Assembly (NCBI GenBank): GCA_029934735.1 | Contig: JAOZLR010000010.1 | Coordinates: 6,764 to 21,204, forward strand | Reading direction: 5' to 3' | Length of the DNA stretch: 14,441 nucleotides | From: Bacteroidales bacterium | GTDB taxonomy: Bacteria > Bacteroidota > Bacteroidia > Bacteroidales > JAADJA01 | Shown: positions 6,402-13,979 of the stretch, one piece after another | Position numbering within the stretch: the stretch's first letter is position 1 | Layout of the letters: every line of letters begins with the position of its first letter | Program-made: the position numbers and the translations under genes | The notes under the pieces: model-generated | Seen by the model: only the letters and a program-made list of their open reading frames with translations | What the model was told of the DNA's origin: nothing | Database searches by the model: none

Positions 6402-8564
6402 GTGAATATAAGGAACCACATCACCGGAAGATTAAGAAAGTTATTTTTTGTCATATCCATTTTCCTCATTTCCACACATAACCACACATTTGCTCAGGAG
6501 CCTGAAAAGCAAGTAAGAACTGATGAAACCGATCTTATTGACAAGGTTGAAAATATTGCAGAAAATAGCGATGTCTCTCTTGATTATACTGAACTTCTCT
6601 CTGACATTAAATATTACAGAGACAATCCGCTCAATCTCAACTCAGCTGCAGCCGATGATTTGAAAAAGCTCATTTTTCTTAACAATATACAGATTTATAA
6701 CATCCTGGCTTATAGAGAAAATTATGGAAATTTTGTCTCCGTTTATGAGCTTCAGGGAATTGACGGTCTTGACAAAGAAACAATTTCAAAAATTCTACCC
6801 TACATTACAATCGAGCCGGTAAAATCATCATATAAACCAACTGTTGGGAATATTATTAAATCTTTGAGAAATGAAGTTTTCATTCGATACCAAAGAGTAT
6901 TACAGGAACAAGCAGGCTACTCTTCAGTCAGCGATGCAGCACTACATCAAAACCCTAATTCTTATTATCTTGGGAGTCCTGATAAGGTTTATGTAAGATA
7001 TGGATTGAATTACCACAACAAATTACGTTTTGGACTTACAATGGAAAAAGATTCGGGGGAACCATTTCTAAAAAGTAAAATAAATGATTCAATTGCAAGG
7101 TTACAGGGGATGAAGACACCTAATGGATTTGATTTTTATAGTATTCATCTTAGTATTGCAGAATTTGGACACCTGAAAGCGCTCACAATTGGTAATTACC
7201 AACTCAAATTCGGGCAGGGGCTTACGATGTGGACAGGGCTTGCATTTGGAAAATCATCAGATGCAACAAACATTGAAAGATTCGCATCAGGCGTCAGGCC
7301 ATATACCTCAACAGACGAAAATGGCTATTTGTCGGGAGTTGCCTCCACATTCAGACTCGGACAATTTGATATCACGGGCTTTTATTCAAGTAATATGATT
7401 GATGCAGGAATAAGCGAAAGAGATACAATGCCCGATAGTGAGAATATAGCAAGCTCCATTCCCGAAACAGGATATCACCGAACTCCTTCTGAAATCAGGA
7501 AAAAGGATGCCCTTAATCTAAAAGCTTATGGCGGCAATCTCACATTTCGGGCTAACAGATTAAAATTAGGATTAACAGCTTTCACTACTCTATTAAGCTA
7601 TCCTGTTCTGAAAGACCATTCAACATATAATAAATTTGATTTTACAGGATCGCAGATTTTCAATACCGGATTTGATTTCAATTACATAATGCGAAAAGTC
7701 AATATATATGGAGAAGTATCATACAGCGATAACGGTTCAATTGCCCAGCTCTATGGCATTACGGCATATCCTCATAATCGCATATACATATCTCTGTTAT
7801 ACAGAAACTTTCCAAAAGATTACCATAACCTTTTTAGTAATGCCTTTTCTGAGTCGGGTCACACGTTTAATGAGCAGGGGTTTTATTCAGGAGTTAATTT
7901 ATTGCTTCACAAAAAATGGACTTTATCAGCATATATTGATAATTTCAGATTTCCATGGTTACGCTACCGAATAAACAGCCCCTCAACAGGGAACGACAAT
8001 CTTGTTCAATTGAATTACAGCCCATCACGCTATGTCTCAATGTATTTCAGATTCAAACAAAAAAACAAGCAATTAAACACTTCGGATGATGAGATAAGAC
8101 AACCATATATTATCAACACAAGAAAAACGTCATTCAGGTATAATATTCAGTACCGGATATCACCTTCTATCGTTATGAAAGACAGAATTGAATATTTGCT
8201 TTACAAAGAAAGTGATATTTATAAAGGCACCGGCTATCTTGTTTATCACGATATTGCCTGGAGGCCGGAAAAAGGAAAGTTATCTGTAGTGTTAAGATAT
8301 GCTTTGTTTGATACAGATTCATACGACGAACGTATATATGCTTATGAAAACGATGTACTTTATGCTTTTTCAGTACCGGCATATTACTACAAAGGAAGCC
8401 GTTTTATAGTATTACTAAAGTTTGAACCTGCCAGATATGTTACCCTGTGGTTACGGTTTACAAATACATATTTCAGCAATATGCAGATTATTGGCACAGG
8501 CCTGGATCAGATAGGTGGTAATAACAGATCGGAAATTAAAGTCCAGGCCAGGATTAAATTCTGA
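6402..8564 (+). CDS. ComEA-like helix-hairpin-helix protein with C-terminal outer-membrane barrel
   Basis: This 720-residue protein has a signal peptide (about residues 1-31, ending THNHTFA before Gln). A charged stretch leads to a tandem HhH module at about 77-137 with the ComEA pattern: LNLNSAAADDLKKL, then AYRENYGNFVSVYEL, then IDGLDKETISKILPYI. About 580 residues of β-rich sequence follow, including GNYQLKFGQGLTMWTG (264-279), and the protein ends in Phe, as usual for barrels assembled by BAM. The HhH module would face the periplasm. The start is GTG one base after the upstream stop; the overlapping ATG at 6400-6402 reads straight into TGA, and the signal peptide follows directly from the GTG. 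Related long HhH-barrel proteins occur in Bacteroidota without an established function. A DNA-uptake role by analogy with ComEA is possible but unproven, because most hairpin glycines are replaced (F92, N94, D124). Confidence 0.85.
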   Translation: MNIRNHITGRLRKLFFVISIFLISTHNHTFAQEPEKQVRTDETDLIDKVENIAENSDVSLDYTELLSDIKYYRDNPLNLNSAAADDLKKLIFLNNIQIYNILAYRENYGNFVSVYELQGIDGLDKETISKILPYITIEPVKSSYKPTVGNIIKSLRNEVFIRYQRVLQEQAGYSSVSDAALHQNPNSYYLGSPDKVYVRYGLNYHNKLRFGLTMEKDSGEPFLKSKINDSIARLQGMKTPNGFDFYSIHLSIAEFGHLKALTIGNYQLKFGQGLTMWTGLAFGKSSDATNIERFASGVRPYTSTDENGYLSGVASTFRLGQFDITGFYSSNMIDAGISERDTMPDSENIASSIPETGYHRTPSEIRKKDALNLKAYGGNLTFRANRLKLGLTAFTTLLSYPVLKDHSTYNKFDFTGSQIFNTGFDFNYIMRKVNIYGEVSYSDNGSIAQLYGITAYPHNRIYISLLYRNFPKDYHNLFSNAFSESGHTFNEQGFYSGVNLLLHKKWTLSAYIDNFRFPWLRYRINSPSTGNDNLVQLNYSPSRYVSMYFRFKQKNKQLNTSDDEIRQPYIINTRKTSFRYNIQYRISPSIVMKDRIEYLLYKESDIYKGTGYLVYHDIAWRPEKGKLSVVLRYALFDTDSYDERIYAYENDVLYAFSVPAYYYKGSRFIVLLKFEPARYVTLWLRFTNTYFSNMQIIGTGLDQIGGNNRSEIKVQARIKF

Positions 8565-8599
8565 GACCTTTGCAAGGCGAAATATTTTGATTCAAATTT

Positions 8600-8634
8600 A
8601 AAAAGCCGTGACACTTACACATCACGGCTTTTTT
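8600..8634. terminator. Bidirectional intrinsic terminator between convergent genes
   Basis: A perfect 12-bp inverted repeat, AAAAAGCCGTGA (8600-8611) and TCACGGCTTTTT (8622-8633), flanks a 10-nt loop. The stem core is GC-rich (GCCGTGA), with a T run on the plus strand and, reading the opposite way, a T run on the minus strand. It lies 35 bp after the plus-strand HhH-barrel stop and directly after the minus-strand DUF349 stop (8636-8638), so it can end transcription from both sides. Confidence 0.93.
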
Positions 8635-8635
8635 A

Positions 8636-10906
8636 TTATCCCAGATCGCTATCAATAAAACGAATCTTTGCCTTAAGCAATGCCACTTCGGCTTTAGCTT
8701 TTTCAATTTTCGTTTCAAACTCCTGCTTAAGCAATGAAGCCTTCTTCGAGGCTGCGAAGAAACCAAGATTGTTTTCCCATAGATTTATCTCATCCTCAAG
8801 CTTTTTGCACTTATTAACAATGAAATGACGTTCATTATTCAGGATTCGCCTTTTGTCAGGATTATTATCCATATTTTCAAAACGCTGCTTGTAGTTTATT
8901 GTTTGAATTTCAGCCTGACTTATCTTCAGTTTATCAAGCATTTTATTGATAGCTTTTCTAAACTCCGACTGAAGATGCTCTTTATCTTTCATCGGCACAT
9001 GTCCTATACCAGTCCACTCACGTTGAAACTCCTTTATGCTATTCAGGTTCTCATTTTTATCATCTCCAAGCTCAATATTCTCAATCTTTTTAATGAGTTC
9101 TTCCTTCAACTTTTTATTGTCTGCCTCATGCTTATCAATGTTTTTAAAGAAATCTGATTTCCTGTTAAAGAAAGTATCACATGCTTGCCTAAACCGCTTC
9201 CAAATTTTATCAGAATGCTTGCGAGGAACAGGTCCTATTGCTTTCCATTCTTTCTGGAGATTAATAAGGTCATGAGTTGTCTTTCTCCAATCAGAACTAT
9301 CTATCATGCTCTCGGCCTGAGCGCAAATATCAAGTTTTAAATTATAATTATAAACCTGCTCCTCTTTTATTTTTTGAAAAAACTCCTTTTTATTGGAAAA
9401 AAATGTATCAAGAGAAGTTTTAAACCTATCCCATACTTCATCATTATTTTTTCGTGGAGCTCGTCCAATCGACTTCCAGACTTTCAGAAGTTCAGAAATC
9501 TTATCTGTTACTGTTTGCCATTCTTTTATTGTGTTCTGCTCCAAATTCAAAATTTCTTCGGCCTTTTCACAAAGAGCATTTTTGGCAAGAAGATTATTTT
9601 TCTGGTCATCCTGTAGTTTATTATAATGCTCACGACGACGCTCATTTATTTTTTCAGTTGTTGCCTTAAAACGTTCCCAAATTTCATCATTTTTATCCTG
9701 TGGAACAGGGCCTACCTCTTTCCATTTATGATGAAGAGTTTGAAGTTCTTTAAATGATTTCAATATAGATGTTTCAAGAAGCAGCTCCTCGGCCTTTTCG
9801 CAAAGATTAATTTTAGCCTCAAGATTTTTCTTCATATCCAAATCCCTAAGCTCCTTATTCATTTTTACCTTATCGAAAAACTTCTCAACAAAGAAATGAT
9901 AGTTTTGCCATAAGTTATTCACTTCTGACTTCGGCACCATACCTATTTCACGCCACTTCTCCTGCAAGGTTTTGAATTCGTCATATGTCCTCTTAAGAGT
10001 CTCTTCCGAATCGATCAGGGTTTTAAGCTCTTCAAGTATAACTTTTTTGGCCTCCAGATTTTGCTGTTTAAGCTTTTCCTGTTCCTCAAGAAATTTCTTT
10101 CTGTTTGTTCGATATATTGCAAATGCCGTGTTATAGCGCTTTTCAACTTCATCTACTACCTTTTCGGGTTCTTCAGCAGCACCTTCGCCATCACCATCAA
10201 CCTCGGCAACAACATCTATTTTTTTGTTCTGCTCCTCTTTAGTAATCTTATGATAGGCAACCTTAATTAAGGCAATTTTCTTTTTTATCTTAATAACATC
10301 CTCATCCACGACTGTTTCTTCCAGAATAGCAACAAGTTCTTCCCTCGTTTTTCCATCATAATCTTCCTCCACATCCTCGTGTTCCTCATCCAAATCATCA
10401 TCTTCATCATCTGAATGAATATCCTGTCCTTCGTCTTTATCTTCAACAACCGCCTTCTCTATCTTTTTACCAGACTCTTTAACTAACTTTTCTTGCTTAT
10501 CATCAGTCTCAGTTTGTTCATCTGAAGTTTCCACTGCCTTTTCTTTAGCTATTGTTTCTTCACCAGCTTTAACGTCCTCTGTTTTAGCTTTCTTTTTTTT
10601 CTCTTCAGGTGCTTTATCCTTCACCTCTACTTTTTCCTTCGTTTTTTCTTCTTCAGGTGCTTTATCATCCAACACTACTTTTTTCTTCGTTTTTTTCACC
10701 GGCTTTTTCATCTTTGAAGTTGCAGGCTTTTTTGAAGCTTTTTTCTCAACTTTTTCAGTTTTTTTACTTTTTTCCATTTCCTTTTCGGATTTATCAGATT
10801 TTTCTTCTACATTTTTATCTGTTATTTCAACAGATTTAGAATTCTCCTCCTGTTGTTGGTTTTCAACATTTTCAGGATTTTGATTGAGTTGATCTTTTGT
10901 TTCCAT
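8636..10906 (-). CDS. DUF349 repeat protein with long charged N-terminal tail
   Basis: This 756-residue cytoplasmic protein has no signal peptide or membrane segment. Five DUF349 repeats are visible from the spaced motif W-[KRT]-x-[IV]-G-x-x-P at W318, W395, W477, W554 and W631, a period of 77-82 residues. Each is typically followed by W.RF and a FF..K/R helix, for example IWKRFRQACDTFF (568-580). The repeats should form an all-helical, coiled-coil-rich rod. Residues 1-180 are low-complexity Lys/Glu: a basic block (about 47-77), a degenerate 16-residue repeat (74-121) and a very acidic block (154-184). A conserved-looking KTREELVAILEE segment (186-197) starts the folded part. The C-terminus (690-750) is another coiled coil. 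DUF349 proteins are common in Bacteroidota and Actinobacteria; I know of no established function. The gene converges on the HhH-barrel gene and lies 117 bp downstream of the patatin gene. Confidence 0.92.
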   Translation of the reverse strand: METKDQLNQNPENVENQQQEENSKSVEITDKNVEEKSDKSEKEMEKSKKTEKVEKKASKKPATSKMKKPVKKTKKKVVLDDKAPEEEKTKEKVEVKDKAPEEKKKKAKTEDVKAGEETIAKEKAVETSDEQTETDDKQEKLVKESGKKIEKAVVEDKDEGQDIHSDDEDDDLDEEHEDVEEDYDGKTREELVAILEETVVDEDVIKIKKKIALIKVAYHKITKEEQNKKIDVVAEVDGDGEGAAEEPEKVVDEVEKRYNTAFAIYRTNRKKFLEEQEKLKQQNLEAKKVILEELKTLIDSEETLKRTYDEFKTLQEKWREIGMVPKSEVNNLWQNYHFFVEKFFDKVKMNKELRDLDMKKNLEAKINLCEKAEELLLETSILKSFKELQTLHHKWKEVGPVPQDKNDEIWERFKATTEKINERRREHYNKLQDDQKNNLLAKNALCEKAEEILNLEQNTIKEWQTVTDKISELLKVWKSIGRAPRKNNDEVWDRFKTSLDTFFSNKKEFFQKIKEEQVYNYNLKLDICAQAESMIDSSDWRKTTHDLINLQKEWKAIGPVPRKHSDKIWKRFRQACDTFFNRKSDFFKNIDKHEADNKKLKEELIKKIENIELGDDKNENLNSIKEFQREWTGIGHVPMKDKEHLQSEFRKAINKMLDKLKISQAEIQTINYKQRFENMDNNPDKRRILNNERHFIVNKCKKLEDEINLWENNLGFFAASKKASLLKQEFETKIEKAKAEVALLKAKIRFIDSDLG
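10544..10687 (-). repeat. Three degenerate 16-codon tandem repeats in the DUF349 tail
   Basis: Residues 74-121 of the DUF349 protein fall into three 16-residue units: KKKVVLDDKAPEEEKT, KEKVEVKDKAPEEKKK and the more diverged KKAKTEDVKAGEETIA. At DNA level the first two units share an exact 17-bp stretch (TCTTCAGGTGCTTTATC on the plus strand, at 10602-10618 and 10650-10666), offset by 48 bp, so the reading frame is kept. Confidence 0.8.
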
Positions 10907-10981
10907 AAATAAACTAATTCACATAGTGTTGTAAAAACAACAATTAATTGAAATTACATAGCATACATTAACTAAGGGCTG

Positions 10982-11011
10982 CAAAAATATAAATTATTTA
11001 ATTCAAAGCTA
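10982..11011 (-). promoter_or_regulatory. Candidate -7 boxes for the DUF349 gene
   Basis: Two minus-strand matches to TAnnTTTG lie in the 117-bp gap upstream of the DUF349 ATG: TAGCTTTG (11004-11011) and TATTTTTG (10982-10989). They predict leaders of roughly 90 and 70 nt. Neither has a TTG at ideal spacing, so the gene may have its own promoter or also be read from the patatin gene; no terminator hairpin separates the two. Confidence 0.35.
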
Positions 11012-11023
11012 GTTTTATACCAA

Positions 11024-13348
11024 TTATTCTAAAGGCTTTTTATTAAATATCAGATAACCAATATTTATATTGAAATAAAAAGGATCTTCAGTACCTTCAT
11101 AATAATTAAACGACATACTTACAGGGCCAAAAGGCGCGTGGTAAACCAGGCATCCTGAACCGATATAATTCCTGGAGGAGAATTTAGCTCCAAAGTAGCC
11201 ATCACCTTTGTCATCCTTAAGTATCTCCTGATATGGCTGAAAAATATAAGCCTCAGCCCTTACATCAAAATTCTTTAAGACATTAAAAACAGATTTTACT
11301 CCAAAACCTCCATAATTATATGCTCTGTACTGAGTGAGAAAGATTGTTGACATCTGAGGCACAGGTTGAAAGCTTGAAGCCTCAAGTAGTGAAGCTGTAT
11401 AGTTGTTAAAGAGTGGATGGTTACTGATTACTACCTCGGCATAAAATCCCAAAGTAAATATCCCTGAATTAAGGAAATAGCTATCGTAGGATACTTTTAA
11501 TTGAGCCCATTTTTGATAATTTTTTGCTTCTGCTGTGTCGGCCACTGTTGATCCTGGGATAGTATGCTCCAGTCCTCCAACGAATCTCCCACAAATTTTA
11601 AAGGCTGAGCCCTTTGTCGAAAACTGCCTTCTATTTAAAGAATTTGATTCTAAAGCAATAGCCGGACTATAAAAGTTAAAATAGGTAATATCTGCTGTAT
11701 CTGTCCTGCTGAATTGATTTGTCTGATAATATTTGAATTTCTGCCTGCCTGTAGCAAAGTAAGCTCCTAATCTGCTATGTTGGCTAACCGGTGTTCCAAT
11801 CGAAAATCGCCCATAACTATCATTTTCAACAAGATAATTTGATTTTTCATCCTCAAAGAAATATGTATTTGTTTTAAAATAATTCCATCCATTTAGAGTA
11901 TATGAGGCCTGAATTGAAACAGGCAACTTACCTGGAATACCATAAACTACCTGTGCGTGACCTGAATTATGAAATCTCCCCAGATAAGTATTCCCGGTCA
12001 GGCTTAAACTTTTCTTTGCCCAATAATTATACTGTATTTGAAAAAATATTTCATTAGTAGCTTGTGACGAAACGAGTCCTCCCAATTCTGCTGTTACTTT
12101 ATATCCCCTTTTGACATTTAGTTCAACATCATACTTATTTGTCGAATCATTATAGATCAACTTCGGGTACACGTACTCAACATTCTCATCAGCAATCAAC
12201 TTTTGATACTTTTTCTTTAGCCTTTTGAGGATAAGCGAATCCGGTTGCTCATTAAACTCATTATCTATTTTTTCTTTATTAATACATAAAAGTTTTTCAA
12301 CATAGACCTGTTGCTTCGGTGTAACACCGGTTATCTTTAGACCCATCACATTAAGTGGAGGTATCTTTGCTTTAAAAGCTTCCCTTTCCATTGCTTTACC
12401 TTCCGGAGATACCGTCCTTCTGACAAACTTTTGAATTTCCGGAATATGCCTGATTGTAGTCACATAGCCACTATCAATAAACTCATTGGTATGACTAAAA
12501 TCAGTAACACTAACGGTTGAAGTTTTCGGGCTTATAATTATTCCTTTTCCTTCCTCTAACTCTTCAACTGTATTCTTCATTAGCATTGACTGAATCTGCG
12601 AAACAAGGTCATCCTCTTCTGGTGGACCATAAGGTGAGGCAGCTTTAATTCCTATAATGTAATCAGGGGAAAAATCCTGTTCCATTATATCAATCGGAAA
12701 ATTATTATACATACCCCCATCAAACATCAACTTACCATCAATCTTTATCGGTTTAAAATAAAACGGGAATGTTGCAGAAGCTCTTACAGCTTGACTCAAA
12801 TCTCCATTTTTAATAATGAAAGGTTTGCTCTCTGAAACATCAGCTACAACACATCTGAAAGGCACCATCAGGCTATCAAAATTATAATTTGCGGCAGCAC
12901 TTGCACCAGAAAAGTATTCCATAAACCCAAAATCCAACTCATAGGGAATAATAATATTTGCGGGTATCTTTATCTTGAAAGACGAGTCGAAACTTAGACG
13001 GAAACTTTGCCATGAAGCATTTGGATCCTGCTGATTATAAAAATAGCTGTATTCATTTCCAACATCACCATCTATCCATTTATCCAATTCATTATTGTTG
13101 ATTAGCTTCTCAATTTCATCCGGAGAATATCCACTTGCATACAGTGCTCCCACAATTGCCCCTATCGATGTGCCGGTAATATAATCAATTGGTATATTAT
13201 TCTCCTCCAAAGCTCTTAAAGCTCCAATATGAACAACACCCTTTGCTCCACCACCACTTAACACTAGGCCTACTTTTTGGGCATACAAAGACCCGGTTAG
13301 GAATACTAAACCGGCAATTATTATTATATGTCCTAAAAGTAGTTTCAC
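11024..13348 (-). CDS. Patatin-like phospholipase with POTRA and outer-membrane barrel (type Vd autotransporter architecture)
   Basis: This 774-residue protein has a signal peptide (about 1-23, ending GSLYA). A patatin lipase domain (about 25-310) carries all catalytic elements: the oxyanion loop SGGGAKG (31-37), nucleophile motif GTSIG (S61) and the dyad Asp in DGG (D210). A POTRA-like segment follows at about 331-414, then a β-barrel (about 420-774) of the Omp85/surface-antigen type with final strands FYFNINIGYLIF. This order matches PlpD of Pseudomonas and FplA of Fusobacterium, in which the barrel anchors or exports a phospholipase A. The likely role is hydrolysis of phospholipids at or outside the outer membrane. 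Whether the lipase faces the periplasm or the exterior is not shown. The start is GTG, chosen because it directly precedes the signal peptide; an in-frame stop lies seven codons upstream. The hot-dog thioesterase gene lies 141 bp upstream on the same strand. Confidence 0.93.
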   Translation of the reverse strand: MKLLLGHIIIIAGLVFLTGSLYAQKVGLVLSGGGAKGVVHIGALRALEENNIPIDYITGTSIGAIVGALYASGYSPDEIEKLINNNELDKWIDGDVGNEYSYFYNQQDPNASWQSFRLSFDSSFKIKIPANIIIPYELDFGFMEYFSGASAAANYNFDSLMVPFRCVVADVSESKPFIIKNGDLSQAVRASATFPFYFKPIKIDGKLMFDGGMYNNFPIDIMEQDFSPDYIIGIKAASPYGPPEEDDLVSQIQSMLMKNTVEELEEGKGIIISPKTSTVSVTDFSHTNEFIDSGYVTTIRHIPEIQKFVRRTVSPEGKAMEREAFKAKIPPLNVMGLKITGVTPKQQVYVEKLLCINKEKIDNEFNEQPDSLILKRLKKKYQKLIADENVEYVYPKLIYNDSTNKYDVELNVKRGYKVTAELGGLVSSQATNEIFFQIQYNYWAKKSLSLTGNTYLGRFHNSGHAQVVYGIPGKLPVSIQASYTLNGWNYFKTNTYFFEDEKSNYLVENDSYGRFSIGTPVSQHSRLGAYFATGRQKFKYYQTNQFSRTDTADITYFNFYSPAIALESNSLNRRQFSTKGSAFKICGRFVGGLEHTIPGSTVADTAEAKNYQKWAQLKVSYDSYFLNSGIFTLGFYAEVVISNHPLFNNYTASLLEASSFQPVPQMSTIFLTQYRAYNYGGFGVKSVFNVLKNFDVRAEAYIFQPYQEILKDDKGDGYFGAKFSSRNYIGSGCLVYHAPFGPVSMSFNYYEGTEDPFYFNINIGYLIFNKKPLE

Positions 13349-13377
13349 TGAATTAAAAACAAAACGTTAAATATTTC

Positions 13378-13406
13378 AGGTTATTGAGAGATCACAAAAA
13401 TAACCT
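13378..13406. promoter_or_regulatory. Inverted repeat overlapping a -7 candidate upstream of the patatin gene
   Basis: AGGTTATT (13378-13385) and AATAACCT (13399-13406) form a perfect 8-bp inverted repeat with a 13-nt spacer, 30 bp upstream of the patatin GTG. The right arm overlaps a minus-strand TATTTTTG (13395-13402), a TAnnTTTG match. The arrangement could be an operator over the promoter, or a weak attenuator hairpin at the transcript start. No T-tract suitable for a terminator follows on the minus strand. Confidence 0.35.
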
Positions 13407-13489
13407 CTTTTACTTAAAGATAAGTTTTTTTAATAAGGTTTCTTTTATTCTATAATTATTAAGAAGGAATAAATGGATAGAATGATGAC

Positions 13490-13936
13490 TTAACCACGTT
13501 TGACAATTTCCCGGTAATCCTCTGTTTTGTCAAGTTCCTCAAAATATTTCAACATTTCTTCAGGTGGGGAAGTTAATTTTCTTGTATGCATATCAATCCA
13601 GGCTCCGTCAACAGTGATAATTGCTGCAATTTTTTTATTCTGCTTAAATACATGATGAACCATTTTCCACCGTTCTCCATCTTTTGACATGCCGGCAAGC
13701 TGCATATCCACCTTTATAGTTTCACCCATCCTTACTTCCTTCATAAATTTTGTTTCCTCCCTAAAAAGAACGGGTCCAACATGCAACTTCTCCATTGTAT
13801 CAAGTCCCATACCATGCTCTGACATAAAAGCTACTCTTACCTGGGCGGCATAGTCATTATAAGCGGTGTGGCGCATATGTCTGTTCGGATCCATATCCGC
13901 CCAAAGAGTTTCATAAGTTCTGATATATTTTGACAT
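13490..13936 (-). CDS. Acyl-CoA thioesterase, 4HBT/YbgC-type hot-dog fold
   Basis: This 148-residue single-domain protein has the typical length of the 4-hydroxybenzoyl-CoA thioesterase family, which hydrolyses acyl-CoA thioesters to free acid and CoA in the cytosol. The N-terminal active-site segment WADMDPNRHMRHTAYNDYAA (12-31) matches the family pattern D-x-D-x-x-x-H-x-x-x-x-Y. D16 aligns with the catalytic Asp of the Pseudomonas enzyme, followed by H20 and Y26. The later strands (FREETKFMKEVRMGETIKVD, about 58-77, and AAIITVDGAWIDM, about 104-116) fit the hot-dog β-sheet. It has no signal peptide and an ATG start. It lies 43 bp downstream of the FISUMP gene, possibly on the same transcript; TATACTTG at 13958-13965 is a one-mismatch -7 box. 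The acyl substrate cannot be read from the sequence. Confidence 0.88.
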   Translation of the reverse strand: MSKYIRTYETLWADMDPNRHMRHTAYNDYAAQVRVAFMSEHGMGLDTMEKLHVGPVLFREETKFMKEVRMGETIKVDMQLAGMSKDGERWKMVHHVFKQNKKIAAIITVDGAWIDMHTRKLTSPPEEMLKYFEELDKTEDYREIVKRG

Positions 13937-13979
13937 CTATTTATATTAATTATTATGCAAGTATAAAATCATTATTTCA

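Noticed and set aside
6400..6402. ATG overlapping the upstream stop codon as the start of the HhH-barrel gene
   Set aside because: It is followed immediately by TGA in its own frame; the GTG at 6402 opens the frame that encodes the signal peptide.
8825..10839. Several plus-strand ORFs of 69-110 codons opposite the DUF349 gene
   Set aside because: They are antisense to a clear repeat protein, rich in Phe/Leu/Ser as expected from reading Lys/Glu codons backwards, and show no domain or start signal.
13413..13431. CTTAAAGATAAG followed by a T run, looking like a plus-strand terminator
   Set aside because: The stem is only 4 bp of A/T-rich pairs and no plus-strand gene ends nearby.
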